From assembly GCA_964471325.1 (NCBI GenBank), contig CAYYFL010000035.1, forward strand, positions 1 to 7,494: a stretch of 7,494 bases of DNA, written 5' to 3'. This DNA comes from Velamenicoccus sp964471325. GTDB taxonomy: Bacteria > Omnitrophota > Gorgyraeia > Velamenicoccales > Velamenicoccaceae. The notes beneath the pieces were generated by a model. The model was given only the letters and a program-made list of their open reading frames with translations, made no database searches and was not told where the DNA came from. Of the stretch, positions 1 to 5,567 are shown piece by piece (within the stretch, counting starts at the first letter, position 1; every line of letters starts with the position of its first letter). The position numbers and the translations under genes are program-made.

Positions 1-164
1 GTCCCGTTGTCGCCGTCCCGACCAGCTGTGGTTATGGGGCGAGCTTCGAAGGTTTGTCGGCGCTCTTGACGATGCTCAACAGCTGTTCTCCGGGGATCGC
101 GGTCATGAATATCGACAACGGTTTCGGCGCCGGCTATTTTGCCGGATTGGTGGTCCGTAGATGA
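1..164 (+). CDS. larB: LarB, nickel-pincer cofactor biosynthesis carboxylase (3' end only)
   Basis: Only the last 53 codons lie in the window; the gene starts upstream. The reading frame begins with the codon at position 3 and ends at a TGA at 162-164. The visible peptide contains PTSCGYGASFEGLSALL, then MLNSC, then NIDNGFGAGY, which is the conserved C-terminal end of LarB proteins (related to the PurE/AIR carboxylase family). LarB carboxylates the nicotinate ring of nicotinic acid adenine dinucleotide and hydrolyses its phosphoanhydride. This is the first step towards the nickel-pincer nucleotide cofactor first found in lactate racemase. The stop overlaps the larC start in an ATGA arrangement, so the two genes are almost certainly translationally coupled. 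The identification rests on family motifs in a short C-terminal piece; the downstream larC supports it strongly. Confidence 0.87.
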   Translation, partial: PVVAVPTSCGYGASFEGLSALLTMLNSCSPGIAVMNIDNGFGAGYFAGLVVRR

Positions 165-1291
165 AGACGGTCTATTTCGATCTTTTGGGAGGAGTCAGCG
201 GCGACATGACGGTCGCCGCTTTTATTGACATGGGCGTCAGCCTGGACTGCGTCCGCCGCGGACTCGCCAAGATCGCCTTGGACGGTTATGCCGTAAAAAT
301 CCATCGTGTCCAGAGAGGGCACGGAGACGCTTTGCGGTTCGATGTGGTTGTCCGCCGCGAGAAAAATTTTTCTTATCAGGAGATTATGCGTCTCATCAAG
401 ACGAGCCGTCTGGCTCGCGGCGTCCAGGAACGGATGGTCAAGATTTATGAGACGCTGAAGGCCGCCGAGGGGCGCGTCCACGGTCACGCTCATCGTGAGA
501 TGCGTTTTCATCAGCTCGGCGAGGTCGATTCTTTCGTGGATATTGCTGCCGCCTGTGTCTGCATGGATGCGTGCGGGGCATCGCGCCTGTTGTATTCCGC
601 CATTCCTTTGGGGCTGAAGGTTGCCCCTGCCGTTTCGGTCATGCTGGAGGGGCAAGAGGTCTATTTTACGTCCTGGCCGCTTGAGAACGTGACGCCGACG
701 GGCCTGGCGATCCTCAGGGCGCTGGGGACGCAGATATCGAGAGAGGTCCGTGAGAGTTTTATTTACGGCAGGTGCGGCTATGGCGCGGGCATGGCTGATC
801 CGCCGGGCATGGCCAATGTCCTGCGCATGGCGGAGCTTGATGCCGCAAAGCGCTTCCTGGAGAGCGACACAGTGCTGGTCCTTGAGGCCAATATCGATGA
901 CACTCAGCCTCAGATATATCCTTATGTCTGCGAACGCCTGCTTGAAGCAGGGGCTCTCGATGTTTCCCTGCAGAACATCGTCATGAAGAAGTCTCGGCCG
1001 GGAATTTTACTGACGGTCTTGTCAGATGCGCGTAATTTCGATAAGATATCTGACATCGTCTTTCGTGAAACAACCACGATCGGGTTGCGCTATTATCCCG
1101 TCAACCGCATCAAGCTGCCGCGTTCCTGCGGCAAGGTGAAGGTGGCCGGCGAGACCTTGAAGATCAAAACCGTTGTCCTTCCGGATGGTTCGCGGCGCAG
1201 CCTGCCGGAATACGAAGACTGCCTTCGGGCGGCTAAAAAGACCGGACGGCCCCTGCAGGAGATCATGGAACTTGTCAAGAAGAGGATGTAG
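161..1291 (+). CDS. larC: LarC, nickel insertion protein of pincer-nucleotide synthesis (DUF111 family)
   Basis: A 376-residue cytoplasmic protein. LarC is a CTP-dependent nickel insertase that completes the nickel-pincer nucleotide. Family motifs appear in order: N-terminal GGVSGDM (about residues 10-16), a short His cluster HGHAH (107-111), FHQLGEVDSFVDI (116-128), VTPTGLAIL (177-185), GYGAG (206-210), LEANIDDTQPQ (241-251), MKKSRPG (275-281) and ETTTIGLR (303-310). It is one uninterrupted frame, unlike the split larC1/larC2 of Lactiplantibacillus plantarum. The ATG at 161 overlaps the larB stop and has a weak GGTGG (149-153) seven bases upstream. One oddity: the stretch between residues 148 and 160 is shorter than I expect, apparently lacking most of the usual G-x-G...HG..PVP segment before APA. 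The next gene, acsC, begins 2 nt after the stop, so LarC sits in the same probable transcript as CFeSP genes. Family assignment is firm. Whether it serves a LarA-type enzyme or CODH/ACS is not shown by the sequence. Confidence 0.94.
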   Translation: MKTVYFDLLGGVSGDMTVAAFIDMGVSLDCVRRGLAKIALDGYAVKIHRVQRGHGDALRFDVVVRREKNFSYQEIMRLIKTSRLARGVQERMVKIYETLKAAEGRVHGHAHREMRFHQLGEVDSFVDIAAACVCMDACGASRLLYSAIPLGLKVAPAVSVMLEGQEVYFTSWPLENVTPTGLAILRALGTQISREVRESFIYGRCGYGAGMADPPGMANVLRMAELDAAKRFLESDTVLVLEANIDDTQPQIYPYVCERLLEAGALDVSLQNIVMKKSRPGILLTVLSDARNFDKISDIVFRETTTIGLRYYPVNRIKLPRSCGKVKVAGETLKIKTVVLPDGSRRSLPEYEDCLRAAKKTGRPLQEIMELVKKRM

Positions 1292-1293
1292 AG

Positions 1294-2634
1294 ATGGCTT
1301 TGTCGGGATTGGATATTTATAAGCTTTTGCCCAAAACCAACTGCAAGAAGTGCGGTTTTCAGACGTGTCTGGCCTTTGCGATGCAGTTGGCCAAGAAAGC
1401 CGTCAGCTTGGATAAGTGTCCGTCTGTCGGCGAATCGGTGCGGCTTAAACTTGAGGAAGCTTCGCTGCCCGCCATCCGTCTCGTTGAGATCGGCACCGGC
1501 GAAAGGCGCGTGGCCGTAGGCCAGGAGACTGTTCTTTTCCGTCACGAGGAAAAATTTCACCACCCGACGGCGGTCGGGCTGATTGTGGAAGACGACTTGT
1601 CTGCGGCTGGGCTTGGCCGGACGCTGGAGCAGATACGGTCTTTAAGATTTGAGCGCGTCGGCCAACAGATCGGCGTCGAGTTGGTCGCGCTGCACAACAA
1701 GAGCGGCAAGACAGAGTGTTTTGTGGAACAGCTTCGCCGCATACGCGCGGCTGTTGATCTGCCCTTGGTGCTGATAGCTTCGTCCCTGGAGACATTGAAG
1801 GCCGCCCTCGGCGTTTGTGCGTCCGACCGGCCTCTGGTTTATTGCCCGGATGCGGCGGATCTTGAGGCTTTTGTTGCCGTCTGCAAGGAGTCCCATGTTC
1901 CTCTGGCGTTTCGGGCATCCAGTCTTGAGGAATTTTCTGCCGCGACAAAGAAAGCGGCCCAGGCCGGCTTTGCGGATCTTGTCCTGGACATTCCCGAGAA
2001 TACAACGACAGGGCGGTTGTGGCAGTTGACCCAGATCAGGCGCTTGAGCCTGAAAAAAGGCGAACGGAGTCTTGGGTTTCCGACGATGGTGGTCGTGGAT
2101 ACCGCCGTCGAGAGCCAAGCCGTTTGTCAGGCGGCCGTCTACATCGCCAAATATGCCAGCATCTTGTTGGTGAGGACGACGAAGCCGGAGCATATCCTGC
2201 CTTTATTGACCTTGAGGCAGAATATTTTTACGGATCCGCAGAAGCCCCTCCAGGTCGAGCCGAACGTCTATCCTGTCGGGGCTGTCTCGCAGGATTCGCC
2301 TTTGCTGGTGACGACGAATTTCTCTCTGACCTATTATACGGTCTTGGGCGAGATCGAATCCAGCCGCCGGCCGTGTTATCTGTTGTGCATGGATACCGAG
2401 GGGATGTCCGTGTTGACGGCCTGGGCCGCGGAAAAATTCGGAGCCGAACAGATCGCCGATACGCTGACGAAATTCAAGCTGGCGGATACGGTGCCACACA
2501 AGAGCATCGTGATCCCGGGATATGTGGCCATGATGAGCGGGGACCTGGAAGATAAATCGGGATGGCGCGTCGTGGTCGGGCCGCGTGAGGCTTCGGGGTT
2601 GCCCGTGTTTTTAAAGAATTTACCGCAAGGCTAG
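1294..2634 (+). CDS. acsC: Corrinoid iron-sulfur protein large (gamma) subunit
   Basis: A 446-residue protein, matching the usual bacterial AcsC length. With AcsD it forms CFeSP, the soluble methyl carrier between methyl-THF and acetyl-CoA synthase. The N-terminal [4Fe-4S] domain shows the expected C-X2-C-X4-C-X16-C pattern at C17, C20, C25 and C42 (opening MALSGLDIYKLLPKTNC). A central TIM-barrel domain follows, with ETVLFRHEEKFHHPT near its start. The C-terminal corrinoid-binding domain starts at roughly residue 325 and includes TEGMSVLTAWAAEKFGA (from about 368) and GYVAMMSGDLEDKSGW. The ATG at 1294 is preceded by AGAGGA (1281-1286) at good spacing and lies 2 nt after larC. The TAG stop (2632-2634) is itself the first three bases of a tandem repeat array. 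Reductive activation of its corrinoid is probably done by the next gene product. Acetyl-CoA synthase itself (acsB) is not in the window. Confidence 0.97.
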   Translation: MALSGLDIYKLLPKTNCKKCGFQTCLAFAMQLAKKAVSLDKCPSVGESVRLKLEEASLPAIRLVEIGTGERRVAVGQETVLFRHEEKFHHPTAVGLIVEDDLSAAGLGRTLEQIRSLRFERVGQQIGVELVALHNKSGKTECFVEQLRRIRAAVDLPLVLIASSLETLKAALGVCASDRPLVYCPDAADLEAFVAVCKESHVPLAFRASSLEEFSAATKKAAQAGFADLVLDIPENTTTGRLWQLTQIRRLSLKKGERSLGFPTMVVVDTAVESQAVCQAAVYIAKYASILLVRTTKPEHILPLLTLRQNIFTDPQKPLQVEPNVYPVGAVSQDSPLLVTTNFSLTYYTVLGEIESSRRPCYLLCMDTEGMSVLTAWAAEKFGAEQIADTLTKFKLADTVPHKSIVIPGYVAMMSGDLEDKSGWRVVVGPREASGLPVFLKNLPQG

Positions 2635-2767
2635 GTCCTCCTCTGCAGGGAATGCGGAGACCTGTCCTTTCTGGACTAGACCCTCCGTTTTAGAGGAAGA
2701 TGGAGGTCTATCCTTTCTGGGTTAGGTCCTCCTCTGCAGGGAATGCGGAGACCTGTCCTTTCTGGAC
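2632..2767 (+). repeat. Three tandem 45-46 bp structured units between acsC and acsV
   Basis: Unit 1 is 2632-2676, unit 2 is 2677-2722 and unit 3 is 2723-2767, with no spacer between them. Units 1 and 3 are identical over 45 bases. Unit 2 differs at many positions but keeps the layout. Each unit can fold into two hairpins. Hairpin A in unit 1 pairs AGGTC-C-TCC (2633-2641) with GGAGACCT (2656-2663), leaving one bulged C. In unit 2, TAGACC-C-TCC (2677-2686) pairs with GGAGGTCTA (2702-2710), with the same bulged C. Hairpin B pairs GTCC with GGAC around the loop TTTCT (2664-2676); in unit 2 it pairs ATCC with GGGT (2710-2722). Paired positions change together, which favours a selected RNA structure. 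The array fills the intergenic space exactly, from the acsC stop to the acsV ribosome-binding site. Function is unknown: mRNA stability or processing, translational control of acsV, or a genome-wide intergenic repeat are all possible. Confidence 0.85.
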
Positions 2768-2773
2768 GAGGGG
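2768..2773 (+). promoter_or_regulatory. Ribosome-binding site that sets the acsV start at 2781
   Basis: GAGGGG lies seven bases before the ATG at 2781 and directly abuts the end of repeat unit 3. This favours 2781 over the in-frame upstream ATG at 2700, which falls inside repeat unit 2 and would add 27 residues foreign to the family. The 2781 start gives an N-terminus (MEKCIITFLPDNKKV) that enters the ferredoxin fold at once. Confidence 0.75.
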
Positions 2774-2780
2774 TTTGACG

Positions 2781-4712
2781 ATGGAAAAGTGCATCATTAC
2801 ATTTTTGCCGGACAACAAGAAGGTCGTCGTGGACCGGGGGACGAATCTTTTGTCTGCGGCCCTCAGTGCCCACATCCACCTAAATTCCAGCTGCGGCGGC
2901 GACGGGGTTTGCGGCAAGTGCCGCGTCTTGGTCAAGAGCGGCAAGGTCCATGCCGAGCCCTCGGGCCGCATTGCTCCGGAGGAGAGGAAGGCCGGCGTCT
3001 ATCTGGCATGTCAGACATTGGCGGAATCCGATCTGACTGTCGAGATCTTTCCGGAATCGCGCCTGGATCTGAGCGCGTTGAGCCGGGAGGAGCTCGCCTT
3101 GCGCCTGCGGGGTATCTATGCCCCTGCAGAAGACGTCCAAGAGGCCAAACCGGGGCTGGCGCAAGAAGTATTTGTGTTCCGGCCTTTGGTGGAAAAATTT
3201 CATTTTGAGCTGCCTGCGCCGGATTTCAACGATAAGTTGAGCGATCTGGAGCGCGTCTGTCGGGCCGTCCAGGAGAAGATCGGCGAGGTACCTCTGCATA
3301 CGGGTCTGGCGAACTTAAGGACGCTGGGAGAGTTATTGCGTACCAGTTCCTGGAGCGTGACCGTGGCTGTGGCCGCAAAAGGGCCGGTCTATGAGGTCCT
3401 CGCCATCGAGCCCGGGGACAGCTCGCAAAGGAATTTCGGCCTGGTCTTTGATATCGGCACAACGACGATCACCGGGCAGCTGGTTGATTTGACGCAGAAG
3501 AAGATCCTGGGGACAAAAGCGACCTACAACCGGCAGGCGACGTTCGGCTCGGATATCATCACGCGGATCATTTATGCCCAGGCGGCCGATGGTCTTGAGA
3601 AACTGCATCACGCGGTCGTCGATGTCCTTAATGAGATGACAGAATCTTTTATCGATGGGCATGATGTAGATTTGAACGACGTGACGTGCGTCTGCGTCTC
3701 CGGCAATACGACCATGATCCACCTGCTTTTGCGCATCGATCCGTCCCACATCCGCCAGGCGCCTTACGTGCCGACAGCGAATTATATCCCTGTGATCAGG
3801 GCGGCGGAAGCCGGCCTCAAGATCAATCCTCACGGCGTTCTCTATTGCCTGCCGGGAGTCTCCAGCTATGTGGGCGGCGATATCACCGCAGGGGTCCTGT
3901 CTTGCGAGATCTTCAAGTCCAAAGAGCTGGAGCTGTTGATCGATATCGGGACGAATGGAGAGATCGTCCTGGGGAATAACGAATGGCTGATCAGCTGTGC
4001 CGCCTCGGCTGGACCGGCTTTTGAGGGCAGCGGCATGACGTGCGGCCTGCGCGCCGTGCGCGGCGCCATCCAGGCGGTCCAAATCGATCCCAAGTCCCTC
4101 GATGTCGCCTATACGACGATCGGCGGCGATAAGCCCCGGGGGATCTGCGGCTCCGGCTATATCGATCTGGTGATGCAGTTGTTGCGCGCCGGTGTGGTTG
4201 ATAAGAACGGTAAACTCAACAGAGAGAAGACCCATCCACGCCTGCGGCCGTCTTCAGCCGGTCATGAGTTTGTTGTGGTTTTCGGTTCCCAGACAGGACT
4301 TGACAATGACATCGTGGTGACCGACGCCGACCTGGATAATTTCAAAAGGGCCAAAGCGGCCATCTATTCGGCGGTATCGCTTCTGGTCAGGCATATGGAA
4401 TTGAAGGCCGGCGATATCCGCAGGATTTTTGTCGCGGGCGGATTCGGCACGTCGCTGAACGTGGAGAGTGCCGTCTTTATCGGCCTGATCCCGGATCTGC
4501 CGCGCGAGAGATATGTCTTTGTGGGGAACAGTTCTCTGGCGGGCGCCAGGGAGGTCCTTTTGTCCCGCGACGCCGCCCAGGCCTGCGACAAGATCGCCGG
4601 CAATATCACCTATTTTGAGCTTTCGACCGACGCCGCTTATATGGACGAATATATGGCGGCTCTTTTCTTTCCGCACACGGATATGGCAAGATTTCCGAGC
4701 GTCAGGTTTTGA
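2781..4712 (+). CDS. acsV: RACo-type reductive activator of the corrinoid iron-sulfur protein
   Basis: A 643-residue protein, typical of RACo-type activators. These use ATP hydrolysis to drive an electron from a [2Fe-2S] cluster onto Co(II) corrinoid of CFeSP, restoring methyl-accepting Co(I). The N-terminal ferredoxin domain has cysteines spaced C-X5-C-X2-C-X29-C at C38, C44, C47 and C77. A linker and middle domain lead into an ASKHA-type ATPase domain: DIGTTT (224-229), SGNTTM (307-312), DIGTNGE (388-394), GPAFEGSGM (from 411) and VAGGFG (551-556). These are the phosphate and adenosine motifs of the DUF4445/RACo family. It lies between acsC and cooC, the place of orf7 in the Moorella acs cluster, so its partner is most likely AcsCD rather than a methylamine or O-demethylase corrinoid protein. 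It is flanked on both sides by structured spacers, unlike most other genes here, which suggests its expression is set separately from the CFeSP subunits. The symbol acsV follows Acetobacterium usage. Confidence 0.95.
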   Translation: MEKCIITFLPDNKKVVVDRGTNLLSAALSAHIHLNSSCGGDGVCGKCRVLVKSGKVHAEPSGRIAPEERKAGVYLACQTLAESDLTVEIFPESRLDLSALSREELALRLRGIYAPAEDVQEAKPGLAQEVFVFRPLVEKFHFELPAPDFNDKLSDLERVCRAVQEKIGEVPLHTGLANLRTLGELLRTSSWSVTVAVAAKGPVYEVLAIEPGDSSQRNFGLVFDIGTTTITGQLVDLTQKKILGTKATYNRQATFGSDIITRIIYAQAADGLEKLHHAVVDVLNEMTESFIDGHDVDLNDVTCVCVSGNTTMIHLLLRIDPSHIRQAPYVPTANYIPVIRAAEAGLKINPHGVLYCLPGVSSYVGGDITAGVLSCEIFKSKELELLIDIGTNGEIVLGNNEWLISCAASAGPAFEGSGMTCGLRAVRGAIQAVQIDPKSLDVAYTTIGGDKPRGICGSGYIDLVMQLLRAGVVDKNGKLNREKTHPRLRPSSAGHEFVVVFGSQTGLDNDIVVTDADLDNFKRAKAAIYSAVSLLVRHMELKAGDIRRIFVAGGFGTSLNVESAVFIGLIPDLPRERYVFVGNSSLAGAREVLLSRDAAQACDKIAGNITYFELSTDAAYMDEYMAALFFPHTDMARFPSVRF

Positions 4713-4725
4713 GGAACGCGGAGCA

Positions 4726-4824
4726 ATGATGAGAAAGCCCCTCGTTTCTGACGAGTTTTCGAAGGAAACTCGGGGTGAAATTTTCTGGCAGCTGTGCCGA
4801 GGGAAAATTTCATGGGCGATGTGA
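4726..4824 (+). CDS. Possible 32-residue leader ORF overlapping the cooC start (weak)
   Basis: An ATG-ATG pair at 4726/4729 opens a 32-codon frame ending at a TGA at 4822-4824, thirteen bases into cooC. A GGAG (4720-4723) precedes it, only 2 nt from the first ATG and 5 nt from the second. The peptide starts MMRKPLVSDEFSK and contains FWQLC; I recognise no family. Its codons run through every hairpin of this spacer, so ribosomes translating it would melt the structure that covers the cooC ribosome-binding site. That would suit a coupling or leader peptide. It could equally be a chance open frame: it is short and its start spacing is poor. Confidence 0.22.
   Translation: MMRKPLVSDEFSKETRGEIFWQLCRGKISWAM
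4738..4775 (+). promoter_or_regulatory. Hairpin with a competing upstream alternative in the cooC leader
   Basis: CGAGTTTTC (4752-4760) pairs with GGAAACTCG (4764-4772) around the loop GAA, nine pairs including one G-T. The same ACGAG (4751-4755) can instead pair with CTCGT (4741-4745) around TTCTG, so the two folds exclude each other. CCCC (4738-4741) and GGGG (4772-4775) could close an outer helix. No T-run follows, so it does not look like an intrinsic terminator. Confidence 0.5.
4776..4812 (+). promoter_or_regulatory. Hairpin enclosing the cooC ribosome-binding site and start
   Basis: TGAAATTTTC (4776-4785) is perfectly complementary to GAAAATTTCA (4803-4812), ten pairs, the last using the A of the cooC ATG. 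Inside, GGCA (4787-4790) pairs with TGCC (4795-4798) around GCTG. The Shine-Dalgarno GAGGG (4799-4803) lies on the 3' side, mostly in the internal bulge and running into the outer stem. Folding should limit ribosome access to cooC. The outer stem is AT-rich and could open by ribosome passage, ligand or temperature. Confidence 0.6.
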
Positions 4825-5567
4825 TCGTGATCGGCGGCAAAGGCGGGACGGGCAAGACGACGATCTCGGCCCTTCTGGTCCTCGATCTGGCCAAGAAGGC
4901 GCAAGGGGGCGTTCTGGCCGTTGACGCCGACCCCAACAGCAATCTATGCGACGCTTTGGGGTTGAAAGATGTCGGGACGGTCGCGGATATCGTCGATGAG
5001 ATCGCAAAGAAACCGGAGTCCGTACCCCGGAATATGGGCAAGGACGCCTTTGTTGAATACAGGATCCATACAGGTATTACCGAGAGTGAAGGGTTTGATC
5101 TTCTGGTGATGGGCCGTCCCGAGGGGCCTGGCTGTTATTGTTATATCAACAATGTCCTGCGCAACTGCATGGCGAAGCTCATTGCCGATTACCGCTATAT
5201 CATTATCGATAATGAAGCCGGTTTGGAACATTTTTCGAGAAAGACCACGCGGGCGTGCTCCGAGATGATCGTCGTGTCCGATGCCACGGCTGTCGGCCTG
5301 CGTTCCGCCAGGCGGATTTTTGAGTTGGCGGACGAGCTTGGGATTTTTTCCCAAAGGAGGTTTCTTTTTGTGAATAAAGTCGAAGGGCCGAAAGATGCGG
5401 GAAGCATGGAAAAAGACTGCAGACTGGACAAGGTTTTCTTTATTCCTTATGATGGTGCCGTTTCGGACCTATCCGCCAAGGGCGTTTCTTTGACATGTCT
5501 GGCGCAGGATTCGGCGATGAAACAGGCTGTTGTCAAAGCCGGAGAAATCATATGGCCGAAGAATTGA
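4812..5567 (+). CDS. cooC: CooC/AcsF, MinD-type ATPase for nickel enzyme maturation
   Basis: A 251-residue P-loop ATPase of the MinD/SIMIBI class that supports nickel insertion into carbon monoxide dehydrogenase; the paralogue AcsF does so for acetyl-CoA synthase. The deviant Walker A GGKGGTGKTT (8-17) carries the signature lysine K10 and catalytic K15. VDADPNSNL (38-45 region) and the IIDNEAGLEH switch (131-140) follow. The C-Y-C motif at C108/C110 within GPGCYCYINN is the metal-binding dimer-interface CXC of CooC proteins. The ATG at 4812 has GAGGG (4799-4803) eight bases upstream. A GTG at 4794 would add six residues before MGDVIVIGG and is less likely. Its place between acsV and acsD is that of acsF in Moorella, so ACS is as likely a client as CODH. 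Neither enzyme is encoded in the window. acsD starts before this gene ends, so the two are probably translationally coupled. Confidence 0.94.
   Translation: MGDVIVIGGKGGTGKTTISALLVLDLAKKAQGGVLAVDADPNSNLCDALGLKDVGTVADIVDEIAKKPESVPRNMGKDAFVEYRIHTGITESEGFDLLVMGRPEGPGCYCYINNVLRNCMAKLIADYRYIIIDNEAGLEHFSRKTTRACSEMIVVSDATAVGLRSARRIFELADELGIFSQRRFLFVNKVEGPKDAGSMEKDCRLDKVFFIPYDGAVSDLSAKGVSLTCLAQDSAMKQAVVKAGEIIWPKN

Noticed and set aside
2632..2767. CRISPR array
   Set aside because: Units are contiguous with no spacers, only three, and the middle one is diverged; they sit inside an operon without cas genes.
3333..4235. Long reverse-strand open frame opposite acsV (300 codons)
   Set aside because: It is antisense to the conserved ATPase domain of acsV, is rich in the Asp/Arg/His mix typical of shadow frames, and shows no recognisable domain.
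4713..4775. TGATGAG followed by CGAA-like stretches, reminiscent of a hammerhead ribozyme core
   Set aside because: The C before TGATGA is missing, no GAAA lies at the right place after a stem II, and no cleavage-site stem I/III arrangement can be drawn.
4738..4785. Rho-independent terminator between acsV and cooC
   Set aside because: The hairpin at 4752-4772 is followed by GGGTGAAATTTTC rather than a T-run, and the pathway genes continue without a visible new promoter.
5495..5551. Longer AcsD starting at ATG 5495
   Set aside because: The extra 19 residues are read from within cooC, have no family match, and a well-spaced GGAG supports ATG 5552.
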